Shown one piece after another: positions 51,569-62,401 of a DNA stretch of 64,000 bases. The DNA lies in assembly GCF_041365695.1 (NCBI RefSeq), contig NZ_JBGFSJ010000009.1, positions 53,515 to 117,514 on the forward strand. The letters run 5' to 3'. The DNA comes from Rhodosalinus sp041365695 (GTDB lineage Bacteria; Pseudomonadota; Alphaproteobacteria; Rhodobacterales; Rhodobacteraceae). Position numbers and translations under genes: made by a program. The notes beneath the pieces are model-generated. The model searched no databases and had not been told where the DNA came from. It saw only the letters and a program-made list of their open reading frames with translations. Positions within the stretch are counted from its first letter, which is position 1; each line of letters begins with the position of its first letter.

Positions 51569-52054
51569 ATGACCGATCCGTTCCGCCCCGCCGACGACGA
51601 GGCCCGCGCGCTCGCGCGGCACCTTGTCGATACTGCGCAACACGGTGCGCTCGGCGTCGTCGATCCCGAAACCGGCGCGCCGATGGTCAGCCGCGTGGCG
51701 GTCGCCACCGACGCGAGCGGCCGTCCGGTAAGCCTCGTCTCCGACCTCGCGCACCACACGCGCGCCCTTGCCGCGAACCCGGCCTGTTCGCTGCTTCTGG
51801 GCGAACCCGGGCCGAAGGGGGACCCGCTCACGCATCCGCGGGTCACCCTGATCGCGCAGGCGCGGTTCCTGTGCCACGGCGAAGACGGGCACCCGGAGAT
51901 GGCCCGGCGATATCTGGAGTTGCGCCCGAAGGCGCAACTCTACATCGGCTTCGCCGACTTCTCGTTCCTTCTTTACGAGATCACCGCCGCGCATCTGAAC
52001 GGCGGCTTCGGAAAAGCCTTCCTGCTCCGCCCAGAAGACCTGGCCCGGGGCTGA
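51569..52054 (+). CDS. HugZ/pyridoxamine-oxidase-like FMN-binding protein
   Basis: The 161-residue protein has a split-barrel FMN-binding domain: ARHLVDTAQHGALGVVDPETGAPMVSRVAVATDASGRPVSLVSDLAHHTRALAANPACSLLLGEPGPKGDPLTHPRVTLIAQA. This is the N-terminal domain pattern of HugZ-type heme oxygenases and relatives; the C-terminal DUF2470 heme part is absent, so heme cleavage is uncertain. The start at 51569 has only weak ribosome-binding signals (CCGGGG). It is divergent from the ParA-like gene. Confidence 0.82.
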   Translation: MTDPFRPADDEARALARHLVDTAQHGALGVVDPETGAPMVSRVAVATDASGRPVSLVSDLAHHTRALAANPACSLLLGEPGPKGDPLTHPRVTLIAQARFLCHGEDGHPEMARRYLELRPKAQLYIGFADFSFLLYEITAAHLNGGFGKAFLLRPEDLARG

Positions 52055-52060
52055 AACCGC

Positions 52061-54352
52061 TCAGGTCTCGTTGTCCATCCGCATCAGGAGCGTGACCGCC
52101 CCCTGCACCGGCTCCGGCCAGCCAAGGCGAACCTGATCGCGACTCGGCCCCTCCTCCACCTCGACATGCGGCAGGGCGAAGACCTCGCTGCCCGATGCGT
52201 TCGTGATGGAACCGCGCGGGATCACGGACTCCACGGCACGCGCCCAGCCGCCGAAGGGCAGGCGCGGCGCGCCGTCGATCGTCCAGGTGTCCGAGGCGCT
52301 GTTCTCCGCATGGGTAAGGCGCAGCGGATTCTCGATCGCCACGTCCACGTTGTTGAAGGCATTGGCGGCCACGGTGACGTTACGCATCCGCCCCATGTCC
52401 ATCTCCGCGAAACTCGTGTCGATCCGGTCCACCCGATCGATCCGCCCGTTGAGCGAGCGGAAGAGGTTGCCGGTGACGTTGAGACCATGGACGAAGTGCC
52501 CCGGCCCGTGCGGCCGGAGCACCAGGTAGGAAAACCAGGGCGCCACGTCGCCCGACAGGAAGATGTTGTTGGTGATGCTGAGCGCGGAGAAGCCGAAACC
52601 CCCGGTGAAGGCGGGCTCCGGGTCGCGCTCGTTGGTCCACTCGATGAAGCAGTTGTCCACGTAGTTGCCCACGATCGTCGTGGTGACGTTCGGCCGCAAC
52701 AGAGCGAGCCCCGCCATCCGCAGCCCGCCCGAGACCGAATCGCCCTGGAAGAAATGGTTGCCGGAGATGACGTTGTTGGCCCCGGCGAGCACCGCGAAAT
52801 GGCGAAACTGCGTCGAGCGGTTGTTGCGAAGCTTCACGTCGTTGGCGTTGGCGTTGAGCGCGATCGACACGCGGTCCTGCGCGGGCCTGTCGTTCTCGTC
52901 CGTCAGGAACTGGCAGCGATCCACCAGCATCCCCTGGCAGCCCTGCCCGGCAGAGGTGATGCCGCGGTGCTTCGGGCGCGTGAAGAAGCAGTTCTCGAGC
53001 CGGAACCCCACCCCCGTCGGCGCCAGCAGGATCCCGCTCGCCACGCCGTTGCACTGGAATTCGATGTCGGTCATCCCGAACTTGTCGAGCCGGCCGAACC
53101 CGCTGAAATCGAGCAGGTAGCGGAAGCGGCGGAAGGTGTAGGTCTGCGTTCCGGCCGCGCCCCAGAGCGGATCGGTGATCGTGAGTTCCTGCGCCGCCAC
53201 GTTCTTCGAGACCACGTAGATCTCGCGCCCCACGCCCGCGCCCTCCACCAGCGCGCCCACGGGCACGTTGGCGGCGTTCGTCACGCCGGTAAGCCGCCGC
53301 GGGTCGGCGGGATCGTAGCTCGCCTGCGCGGTGACCGCCTCGGTCTCCCAGGCCGCCTCGCCCTCGGCGTAGAACTGCCCGTTCCGGATCTCGCGGCGCT
53401 GGGCGTAGCTTTCCCGATTGGGCACCGCGGCGGCGAGGTCGATCGGCCCCGTCACCGAAACGCGCCGCCCGCCCATGTCGAGCGATTCGTGGTCGGCGTT
53501 GTTCAGAAGCGCCTGGAACGCCTTGCGGAAGCCGCGTTCCTCGTCGCCGAAGGCGTCGATATAGAGCGGCAGGTCGAACCGCGCAGTGAGCGACAGGATC
53601 GCATCGTCGGGCATCGACAGCGTGCCCTCGAAATCCACGCGCGAGGCCAGGGTCAGCGACCGAGCCAGCCGATAGGTCCCGGCGGGCACGAGCAGCCGCC
53701 GCCCCGCCGCCGCGGCGTCGGCCGCCTCGAACGCGTCGGTGTCGTCTGTCGCGCCGTCGCCCCGTGCGCCATAATCGCGCACGTCCACCACGCTCAGCAT
53801 GTCCCGCAGGAAGACGGAGGTGACGTCCTCGATCTCTATGTCGTCGATGCGCACAACCCCGCCCGTGGGCCCCGTGAGGTCGAGCCCGAAATGGCCGTAG
53901 GCGGGCGCGCGTCCCCAGACCATGTCCACGCCGCCCCGCGCGCCGGGGCCCACGATCGCCGAGACCGTGACCACCTTGCCGTAGCTTTCGAGCGCCACCT
54001 CCGGCCCCGTCACGACCAGCCCCGGCACCGGCGCGCCGAAGGCGTCGCCTGGCCAGCCCGCGATGCGCACCGAGGGAAGCGGGCCCGAAACCGCCTTCAC
54101 CCGCGCCCGCACGCGGAGGTAAGTGCCATCGAGCAGCGGCGTCTGCCCCATGTAGCGCAGCTTCTGCGTGGCCGTTGCCTTTACCAGTTCGAGGCAGCCC
54201 GCGAAATCCTGGTCGGCGGCAACGAACGCCGCGCCCGGATCGTTCGCGTAGCTGTCGGACCCCGGTGTCCCGTCTCCGGACGACCAGCTTTCCAGCCCGG
54301 CCTCGAAAGATGGCGGCATCAGAGCCGCGCCTTCGGTAATCGCCTTGTTCAT
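52061..54352 (-). CDS. Right-handed parallel beta-helix (pectate lyase-like) protein
   Basis: The 763-residue protein starts MNKAITEGAALMPPSFEAGLESWSSGDGTPGSDSY with no signal peptide, then a carbohydrate-binding-like jelly roll (about 20-185), the pectate-lyase-3 type opening VVDVRDYGARGDGATDDTDAFEAA, and a long series of beta-helix coils rich in N/G (NVTGNLFRSLNGR, NVTVAANAFNNVDVAI). Such proteins are exopolysaccharide lyases, tailspikes or alginate epimerase relatives. ATG 54352 is preferred over the upstream frame, which overlaps the divergent CHAD gene. The substrate is unknown. Confidence 0.82.
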   Translation of the reverse strand: MNKAITEGAALMPPSFEAGLESWSSGDGTPGSDSYANDPGAAFVAADQDFAGCLELVKATATQKLRYMGQTPLLDGTYLRVRARVKAVSGPLPSVRIAGWPGDAFGAPVPGLVVTGPEVALESYGKVVTVSAIVGPGARGGVDMVWGRAPAYGHFGLDLTGPTGGVVRIDDIEIEDVTSVFLRDMLSVVDVRDYGARGDGATDDTDAFEAADAAAAGRRLLVPAGTYRLARSLTLASRVDFEGTLSMPDDAILSLTARFDLPLYIDAFGDEERGFRKAFQALLNNADHESLDMGGRRVSVTGPIDLAAAVPNRESYAQRREIRNGQFYAEGEAAWETEAVTAQASYDPADPRRLTGVTNAANVPVGALVEGAGVGREIYVVSKNVAAQELTITDPLWGAAGTQTYTFRRFRYLLDFSGFGRLDKFGMTDIEFQCNGVASGILLAPTGVGFRLENCFFTRPKHRGITSAGQGCQGMLVDRCQFLTDENDRPAQDRVSIALNANANDVKLRNNRSTQFRHFAVLAGANNVISGNHFFQGDSVSGGLRMAGLALLRPNVTTTIVGNYVDNCFIEWTNERDPEPAFTGGFGFSALSITNNIFLSGDVAPWFSYLVLRPHGPGHFVHGLNVTGNLFRSLNGRIDRVDRIDTSFAEMDMGRMRNVTVAANAFNNVDVAIENPLRLTHAENSASDTWTIDGAPRLPFGGWARAVESVIPRGSITNASGSEVFALPHVEVEEGPSRDQVRLGWPEPVQGAVTLLMRMDNET

Positions 54353-54476
54353 GATCTGCCCCGTCTCGCATCCGCCGGTCCGCTCCGGCGCGCGGGGTGG
54401 TAGCGGGGCAGGCTTAACGCCGGGCGAGACCAGCGTTACGGTGGTGACCGAGGCAGGCAACGGAGAGACGGGCAGA

Positions 54477-55358
54477 ATGGCGTTCCGGTTCAAACCCAGC
54501 GCGCGCGATCTCGGCGCGGAATTGAGAAGGGTGGCCGCGGATCAGGTGCGCCGCGCACGGCGCGCGGCGTCCGATGACGCATCCGATCCGCACGAGGCGG
54601 TCCACGATCTGCGCAAGCGGTGCAAGAAACTGCGCGGCCTGATCCGCCTCGTCCGGCCCGGATTCGTGGATTACGGGCAAGAGAACGCCGCGATCCGGGA
54701 TTTCGCGCGATCGCTGTCGGGCCTGCGCGACCTGGAGGCGCTGGTAGAGACGCATGATGCGCTGATGCGCGACGTGGGCGACGAGAAGCACCGCTTCGCC
54801 CCGGTCCGCGCGCAGCTCACCCGTGCCAGGTCGGCCGTGGATGTGCGGATCGGCGACACCCAACGCGCCGGGCTAGAGGCGCTCGCGACGCGGATCGCCG
54901 GCTGGCGCGTCGAGGGCGACCCGGCGAAGGTCCTGGAAAAGGGCCTTGCCCTGACCTGGAAGCGGGCGGCACGCGCCCACGAAAAGGCCCGTGCGGCGCC
55001 GACGGTCGCCATGATGCACGAATGGCGCAAGCGCACGAAGTATCACTGGCATCATTGCTGCCTGCTCGAACGGGGCTGGCCCGCGCAGATGGCGCCCAGG
55101 GCGGCGGAGGCGAAGCGCCTGTCCGACCTCCTGGGCGATCACCACGATCTCGCCCTCTACATGGAGTATCTGGGCTCCGGGAATGCACCGCGCCTCGACC
55201 CCGAGGCATCGCGCGCCCTGTCCGCTCACGTCGACCGGCGGATCGGCATGCTGGAGCGCGAGGCCTTCTCGCTCGGCGCGCGGTTCTTCGCGGAGAAGCC
55301 CGCAGCGGCGGCGAAACGGATCGTGGCGTGGTGGGAGATCGCCCGCCGCGAAGGGTGA
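54477..55358 (+). CDS. CHAD domain protein
   Basis: The 293-residue alpha-helical protein has the CHAD pattern of conserved histidines and basic residues: DPHEAVHDLRKRCKKLRGLIRLVRPGF, FARSLSGLRDLEAL, MMHEWRKRTKYHWHHCCLL and LSDLLGDHHDLALY. CHAD domains bind polyphosphate. There is no CYTH (adenylate cyclase/triphosphatase) domain in front of it. It is divergent from the beta-helix gene, with a 124-bp gap holding both promoters, and convergent with the DUF4864 gene. Confidence 0.92.
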   Translation: MAFRFKPSARDLGAELRRVAADQVRRARRAASDDASDPHEAVHDLRKRCKKLRGLIRLVRPGFVDYGQENAAIRDFARSLSGLRDLEALVETHDALMRDVGDEKHRFAPVRAQLTRARSAVDVRIGDTQRAGLEALATRIAGWRVEGDPAKVLEKGLALTWKRAARAHEKARAAPTVAMMHEWRKRTKYHWHHCCLLERGWPAQMAPRAAEAKRLSDLLGDHHDLALYMEYLGSGNAPRLDPEASRALSAHVDRRIGMLEREAFSLGARFFAEKPAAAAKRIVAWWEIARREG

Positions 55359-55362
55359 AGGC

Positions 55363-55776
55363 TCAGACCGACAGGTCGGGCGCGCCCAGGATCCGCACGC
55401 CGTCGATGCGCCAGTTGCCCGCCTCGTCGGGCTCCATCCGGTAGTCGAGCAGATGCGTCGCGCCCTCGGCGTCCTCGATCAGCACTTTCTGCCACAGCGC
55501 GCCCGAAATCTCGCGCAGGTCCAGAAAGCGCACGCTCTCGGGCCGCCAGACCATCGGGTAGCCGTCGCGAACCATGCGCCCGAAGTTCTCCGGCGTCCGG
55601 AAGATCCCCTGGATGCCGGGACTCGCGAAGGTGAAGGCGCGTTCGAAATCATCCGCGAGGAAGGCGTCGATCTGGCTCTGGATGGTGCCCTGCACCGCCG
55701 GCGCCGCGCTTTCGTCGGCGGGGGCAGCGGTGGCGAGGCAGAGCGTGGTCGCGAGAGCGGCGAGAAGCTGGCGCAT
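55363..55776 (-). CDS. DUF4864 domain secreted protein
   Basis: The 137-residue protein has a signal peptide (MRQLLAALATTLCLATAAPADE) and a DUF4864 domain of the SnoaL/NTF2-like type: GTIQSQIDAFLADDFERAFTFASPGIQGIFRTPENFGRMVRDGYPMVWRPESVRFLDL. The family is common in Rhodobacterales and unassigned. GGAGGA lies just before the ATG. It is 63 nt downstream of the lysK start region on the opposite side and separate from it. Confidence 0.88.
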   Translation of the reverse strand: MRQLLAALATTLCLATAAPADESAAPAVQGTIQSQIDAFLADDFERAFTFASPGIQGIFRTPENFGRMVRDGYPMVWRPESVRFLDLREISGALWQKVLIEDAEGATHLLDYRMEPDEAGNWRIDGVRILGAPDLSV

Positions 55777-55839
55777 CGGATCCTCCTTCTTTACCCAAAG
55801 GTAAACCGGAGCGTGCGCCGATCAACGCGGCGGGCGCGC

Positions 55840-57423
55840 TCAGACGCCTTGCGCGAGATCGCCCGCGAGCGCCCTGTCGATCAGCGCCGCCGTCTCGTCC
55901 ACGCCGTAGAGCGCGATGAACCCCCCGAACCGCGGACCCTGGCTTGCCCCGAGAAGCACCTCGTAGAGCGCCTTGAACCAGCCGCGCAGCGGATCGAACC
56001 GGTCCCGCCCCACCGCGAAGACCAAGCTCTGCAGCTCCTCCGGGTCGGCCCCGCCCTGCCAGGCCTTCAGGCCGTCGCGCAACTCTTCCAGCGCCTCGCG
56101 CTCGAGCTCCGTGGGCAGGCGGTAGACCTTCGAGGGCTTCACGAAATCGTTGTAGTAGCGCACGGCGTAGCCCGCGGCTGCGTCGAGGTCCGGGTGGCTC
56201 TCGGGACTGGCCCCGGGGGCGTAGCGGCGGATGAAACCCCAGAGCGTCTCCTTGTCCTCCGCGGCCGACACCGAGGCGAGGTTGAGAAGCATCGAGAAGG
56301 GCACCACCATCCCGCTTTCGGGCACCTGGCCGCCATGGATGTGGAAGACGGGGTTGGCGAGCCGCTGCTCGGCCGCCTGGTCCGGGTAGGCGCGGAGCTG
56401 CTGGTGATACTCGTCCACCGCGCGCGGGATCACGTCGAAGAAGAGCCGCTTCGCCGTCTTCGGCTTCTGGTACATGAAGTAGCTGAGCGACTCCGTGGAG
56501 GCGTAGGTCAGCCACTCGTCGATCGTGAGCCCGTTGCCCTTCGACTTCGAGATCTTCTCGCCGTTCTCGTCAAGGAAGAGTTCGTAGGTGAAATGCTCGG
56601 GCTTCCGGCCGCCGAGGATCTCGCAGATGCGATCGTAGACCGGCGTGTTGGTCGAATGATCCTTGCCGTACATCTCGAAATCGACGTCGAGCGCGGCCCA
56701 GCGCGCGCCGAAATCGGGCTTCCATTGCAGCTTCACGTTCCCGCCGGTCACCGGCACGGTCCACTCGCGGCCCGACTCGTCGTCGAAGGTGACGGTGCCG
56801 TTCTTCGCATCCACATGGCGGATCGGCACGTAAAGCACGCGCCCCGTCTCGGGGTGGAGCGGCAGGAAGATCGAGTAGGTCTGACGGCGCTCGTCCCGGA
56901 GCGTCTTGAGCATCACCGCCATCAGGTCGTCGTAACGCTCCGCGGCGCGCAGCAGGATGTCGTCGAACTGGCCCGACCGGTAGAACTCGGTCGCGGAGTA
57001 GAACTCGTACTCGAAGCCGAAGGCGTCGAGAAAGCGGCGCAGCATCGCGTTGTTGTGGTGCCCGAAGCTCTCATGCGTGCCGAAAGGGTCCGGCACGTCG
57101 GTGAGCGGCTTTTGCAGATGCTCCCGCAGCTGGTCCGGATCGGGCACGTTGTCCGGCACCTTCCGCATCCCGTCCATATCGTCCGAGAAACAGATGAGCC
57201 GCGTGGGAATGTCCGAGATCACCTCGAAGGCGCGGCGGATCATCGTCGTGCGCGCGACCTCGCCGAAGGTGCCGATATGCGGCAGGCCCGAGGGGCCGTA
57301 TCCCGTCTCGAACAGGACATGGCCCTTTTCCGGCGGCGCGTCGCCATATCGCTGAAGCAGCCGGCGCGCCTCCTCGAACGGCCAGGCCTTCGCTTTCATC
57401 GCGGCGTCGCGCATCTCGTCCAT
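55840..57423 (-). CDS. lysK: Lysyl-tRNA synthetase, class I
   Basis: The enzyme charges tRNA-Lys. The 527-residue protein is the class I (archaeal/alphaproteobacterial) type, not class II LysS: GYGPSGLPHIGTFGEVARTTM (HIGH motif), LICFSDDMDGMRK, FEMYGKDHSTNTPVYDRICEILGG and ENGEKISKSKGNGLTIDEWL (KMSKS motif), followed by a helical C-terminal anticodon-binding part. Class I LysRS is the standard form in many Rhodobacterales. It is divergent from the TerB-like gene. Confidence 0.97.
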   Translation of the reverse strand: MDEMRDAAMKAKAWPFEEARRLLQRYGDAPPEKGHVLFETGYGPSGLPHIGTFGEVARTTMIRRAFEVISDIPTRLICFSDDMDGMRKVPDNVPDPDQLREHLQKPLTDVPDPFGTHESFGHHNNAMLRRFLDAFGFEYEFYSATEFYRSGQFDDILLRAAERYDDLMAVMLKTLRDERRQTYSIFLPLHPETGRVLYVPIRHVDAKNGTVTFDDESGREWTVPVTGGNVKLQWKPDFGARWAALDVDFEMYGKDHSTNTPVYDRICEILGGRKPEHFTYELFLDENGEKISKSKGNGLTIDEWLTYASTESLSYFMYQKPKTAKRLFFDVIPRAVDEYHQQLRAYPDQAAEQRLANPVFHIHGGQVPESGMVVPFSMLLNLASVSAAEDKETLWGFIRRYAPGASPESHPDLDAAAGYAVRYYNDFVKPSKVYRLPTELEREALEELRDGLKAWQGGADPEELQSLVFAVGRDRFDPLRGWFKALYEVLLGASQGPRFGGFIALYGVDETAALIDRALAGDLAQGV

Positions 57424-57531
57424 GGGGGATCTCCGGCTGGGGGCCGCGCAACGGCACGGACGGCCGGTTCCTATTGCCGCCCCGCGGAGAGGTCAATAAT
57501 CTCGCCACGACGCAGCCTCGAAGGACAAGAG

Positions 57532-57957
57532 ATGACCAACGCCGCGCCCCACCCCATCAGCCCGCAGGACTGCCTCGTGGCGCTCATGATCGCGGTCTCG
57601 GCCAGCGACGAGGACATCCGCACCGCGGAACTCGTGAAGATCCAGACCGCCGTCAACAACCTGCCCGTCTTCGCGGCCTACGACATCGACCGCATGAACG
57701 CGGTCGCCCAGCTCGTCTTCGACCTGTTCGAACAGGAGGACGGGCTCGACGCGCTCTTCGGGCTTGTGCGCGAGAACCTGCCGGAGCGCCTCTTCGAAAC
57801 CGCCTACGCGCTCGCCTGCGACGTGGGCGCGGCGGACGGGCTGCTGCACGAGCCCGAGTTGCGCCTTCTCGAGGAGATCCGTTACGAGCTCGACATCGAC
57901 CGACTGCACGCGGCCGCGATCGAACGGGGGGCGCGGGCCCGGCACATGCCGGCATGA
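57532..57957 (+). CDS. TerB-like tellurite-resistance-family protein
   Basis: The 141-residue helical protein has the TerB/DjlA-like pattern LVALMIAVSASDEDIRTAELVKIQTAVNNLPVFAAYDIDR and AYALACDVGAADGLLHEPELRLLEEIRYELDID, where repeated D-x-x-(I/L)-x-x-x-E segments form the acidic, possibly metal-binding sites. AAGGA precedes the ATG. It overlaps the start of an L,D-transpeptidase gene by 4 bases, so the two are translated together. Tellurite resistance itself is not implied. Confidence 0.88.
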   Translation: MTNAAPHPISPQDCLVALMIAVSASDEDIRTAELVKIQTAVNNLPVFAAYDIDRMNAVAQLVFDLFEQEDGLDALFGLVRENLPERLFETAYALACDVGAADGLLHEPELRLLEEIRYELDIDRLHAAAIERGARARHMPA

Positions 57958-58388
57958 GCGCCGGCCGCCACGCGCGACGCGTCGCGGCGGCGCTTGCGCT
58001 GCTGGCCGCGCCCGGCTGGCTTGCCGCTGCCGAGCTTTCCGTCCTGATCGACCTCTCCGACCAGCGGATGGAGGTACGGCGCGCGGGTGTCGGCATCGCC
58101 GACTGGCCCGTGTCCACGGCGCGCAGCGGCAAGGTCACGCCCACGGGGCTGTTCGTGCCGCAGACGCTCGTCAGGGATCACCGGTCCACCCTTTACGACG
58201 GGGCGCCGATGCCCTGGTCGATCTTCTTCAGTGGCAATTACGCGATACACGGAACGACGCAGGTCGGTGCGCTGGGCGCGCCCGCGTCGGCCGGGTGCGT
58301 CCGGCTGCACCCCGACAACGCGCGCCAGCTTTTCGAGCTGGTGAAGGAGGTCGGCAAGAGCGAAACGCTGATCGAGATCCGGCCCTAG
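57954..58388 (+). CDS. L,D-transpeptidase (YkuD domain)
   Basis: The 144-residue periplasmic enzyme has a signal peptide (MSAGRHARRVAAALALLAAPGWLAAAE) and a short YkuD domain: SVLIDLSDQRMEVRRAGVGIADWPVSTARSGKVTPTGLF and the active-site HGTTQVGALGAPASAGCVRLHPDNA with the catalytic histidine, serine and cysteine. It crosslinks or trims peptidoglycan peptides. It is coupled to the TerB-like gene (ATGA overlap) and convergent with the D,D-carboxypeptidase gene. Confidence 0.93.
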   Translation: MSAGRHARRVAAALALLAAPGWLAAAELSVLIDLSDQRMEVRRAGVGIADWPVSTARSGKVTPTGLFVPQTLVRDHRSTLYDGAPMPWSIFFSGNYAIHGTTQVGALGAPASAGCVRLHPDNARQLFELVKEVGKSETLIEIRP

Positions 58389-58403
58389 CGCTCCCTATGA
58401 GGC

Positions 58404-59930
58404 TCAGGCCGCGTAAACCGTGCCCCAGCGCTCGATCAGCGCCTGTTGCAAGCGCCGGGAGCGCCCGTTCCACCCCCGCGCCCCCTCTGGCCGCTCGAGC
58501 TGCGCACGCGTCAGCCCCGCGCGCCGCTCGGTGTCGGCGGTGAAGATCGCGAAGGCAAGCTCTCGTCCCCCGGGCGCGCTGACATACCCCGCAAGCGCGC
58601 TGACGAAATGAAGCGTGCCGGTCTTCGCCCGCACGGTGAGCGCCGCGCTCCGCACCGGCCGGCCCTGCGCGTCGCGCAGCGTGACCTCCTTCAGGATCGG
58701 CTTCAGCGTCTCGGCCCGGCCCGCCGCCGCCAGCGCGGCCACCATCTCGGCCGCGCTCACGCGGGAGGCATCGCCAAGCCCCGAATGGTCCACGAAGCGC
58801 GCGCGCGGCATGCCGAGGCGCTGGCCGGCCCAGCGGCTCATCTCGCGGGCGGACACCGCGAGCGACGGGACAGATCCGCCGCGCGCCGCCGTGGCCGCCA
58901 TGCCCACCACCTCCGCGGTGAGATTGGTGGAGTAGCGCAGCATGTCGGCCACGATCTCGCCGAGCGGCGCGCTCTCCCAGGCCGCGAGCTCGGCGGCGTC
59001 CGGCGGCACCGCGCGAACGGGTTCGGGCGCGCCGAGGCGGATGCCGTGGGCGCCCGCGAAGGTCTGGAACACCTCGCCCGCGTAGAGCTCGGGCTTTCGG
59101 ACCGGCAACCAGCGCGCGCCGCCATTGCCCAAAGCGCCGCGCGCCACGGTCCAGTTGTCGCGCCCGTCGCTGTCCTCGTACGTGTAGACGGGCCCGTCGC
59201 GCACCGTCACGGCCATGCGCGCCACCTGCACCTCGGGGCGATAGAGCGCCGATCGCGCATCCATCGTCACCCGGTAGCTGCCCCCCGACGGGCGCCACTC
59301 GAAATGGACCCGGTTGAAATTGAGGTTGAGCCCGGAAACGGCCGGGTTGTAGCCGACATGATCCGGCTGGCCGGGATCGATCGCCCGCTCGAAGGGCAGC
59401 GCGCCACCCCAGACGCGGAAGCCTCCGCGCACCTCGCGCACCCCGGCGGATTTCAGCCGCTTTGCAAGCTCGGCCAGGGCATCCGTGTCGAGCGTCGGGT
59501 CGCCGCCACCGGCAAGCACAAGGTCGCCGTCGATCACGCCGTCGCGCAGTTCGCCCGTGGCAAGCAGGCGCGTGGTGAACCGGTGCGCGGCACCGAGCGC
59601 GTCGAGGACGTAAAGCGCCGTCACGGCCTTGGCGACGCTCGCGGGCGGAAGGGCCGTCTCCTCCCCCCGCGCTTCCAGAAGCTCGCCGCTCGCAAGGTCC
59701 GCCACGGCGAACGCGACGCGCCCGCCCAGTTTCGCATCGCCGACGAGGGTCTCCGCCTCGGGGACCGCGAGCGCCCGAAGGTTCGTGCCGCGCGCGACGG
59801 GGCGCAGTGATGCCGCGGGGGGCGACGCCAGCGCCGCCCCTGCCGTTCCGGAGAGCAACCCGCCGAGAAAGATCCGTCGTGAAACCCGCGCCGACATCGT
59901 CCTGCGCTTCAATGACACCTGATGTCCCAT
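58404..59930 (-). CDS. dacB: D-alanyl-D-alanine carboxypeptidase/endopeptidase, PBP4 (S13) family
   Basis: The 508-residue peptidoglycan hydrolase has the S13 triad: SxxK at Ser98-Lys101 (PPASVAKAVTALYVL), SxN in LRYSTNLTAEVVG and KTG in VRAKTGTLHFVSALAG, with the characteristic large insertion after SxxK. The N-terminus has MSARVSRRIFLGGLLSGTAGAA, a twin-arginine-type signal, suggesting Tat export. GAGGGG lies before the ATG at 59930; a second ATG at 59897 would start right at the Tat signal. It lies downstream of nadD by 46 nt. Confidence 0.92.
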   Translation of the reverse strand: MGHQVSLKRRTMSARVSRRIFLGGLLSGTAGAALASPPAASLRPVARGTNLRALAVPEAETLVGDAKLGGRVAFAVADLASGELLEARGEETALPPASVAKAVTALYVLDALGAAHRFTTRLLATGELRDGVIDGDLVLAGGGDPTLDTDALAELAKRLKSAGVREVRGGFRVWGGALPFERAIDPGQPDHVGYNPAVSGLNLNFNRVHFEWRPSGGSYRVTMDARSALYRPEVQVARMAVTVRDGPVYTYEDSDGRDNWTVARGALGNGGARWLPVRKPELYAGEVFQTFAGAHGIRLGAPEPVRAVPPDAAELAAWESAPLGEIVADMLRYSTNLTAEVVGMAATAARGGSVPSLAVSAREMSRWAGQRLGMPRARFVDHSGLGDASRVSAAEMVAALAAAGRAETLKPILKEVTLRDAQGRPVRSAALTVRAKTGTLHFVSALAGYVSAPGGRELAFAIFTADTERRAGLTRAQLERPEGARGWNGRSRRLQQALIERWGTVYAA

Positions 59931-59976
59931 GGTTATCCCCTCTGTTCCCCGCCGGGCAAGCCTCGTGACGACACCG

Positions 59977-60594
59977 TCACGGCCGCGCGTTCCAGCCGCC
60001 CCCGGCACGGATCGCGCTCGAACTCACATCGAGCATCGGGACGTTGATGAAACACCAGGCCGGGGCCTGCGCGGAGGCGAGGCGCCGGCTTTCCGATGCC
60101 GGGATCCGCGCCTGCCGGTAGACCCGCGCGGCCACCGACGTCCGGGCCGGGATCCGGAGCCCCGGTCGCGCCAGCACCCCCACGGGCACGGTGTCCATGA
60201 TCCGGCGCCAGCGTTCCCAGCGGTGGAACTGAACGAGGTTGTCCGCGCCCATCAGCCAGACGAAACGCACGCCCGGGCAGGCATTTTGCAGCTTCATCAG
60301 CGTCTCGGCGGTGTAGCGCGTGCCGACCCGCGCCTCGAAATCGCTCACCGCGATCCGCGGATCGTCCAGAAGCGCCCGCGCCGCGGCCATGCGCGCGCCG
60401 AGCGGCGAGGGCCCGTGCGCCTTGAGCGGGTTGCCGGGGCTCACGAGCCACCACACCCGATCGAGCGCGAAACGCTTGAGCGCCTCCCGCGAGATGTGCC
60501 TGTGGCCCGCGTGCGGCGGGTCGAAGGAGCCGCCCAGAAGGCCCACCCGTTGCCCGGCCGCCGCGGATGGCAGCCCCAGCTCGGCCCGCATCAT
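59977..60594 (-). CDS. nadD: Nicotinate-nucleotide adenylyltransferase
   Basis: NadD makes deamido-NAD from nicotinate mononucleotide and ATP. The 205-residue protein has GLLGGSFDPPHAGHRHISREAL (the HxGH nucleotidyltransferase motif), SPGNPLKAHGPSPL, FVWLMGADNLVQFHRWERW and the C-terminal INVPMLDVSSSAIRAGGGW (the SS-xx-R motif). It is divergent from ettA and upstream of dacB on the same strand. Confidence 0.95.
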   Translation of the reverse strand: MMRAELGLPSAAAGQRVGLLGGSFDPPHAGHRHISREALKRFALDRVWWLVSPGNPLKAHGPSPLGARMAAARALLDDPRIAVSDFEARVGTRYTAETLMKLQNACPGVRFVWLMGADNLVQFHRWERWRRIMDTVPVGVLARPGLRIPARTSVAARVYRQARIPASESRRLASAQAPAWCFINVPMLDVSSSAIRAGGGWNARP

Positions 60595-60732
60595 CGCCCT
60601 TTCCCCCCGTGGTCCGCGGCAGCGAAGACGAGTGTCCCGCCCTTGTCAACGGCCGCACATCGCATTGCCCCGCCGCCCGCGCTTGGCTATCAAGGCGGGA
60701 ACATCCCTGATTTCGCGAAGGAAAGGCAGCCG

Positions 60733-62388
<1,656 letters not shown>

Positions 62389-62401
62389 AACTTGACACAA
62401 T

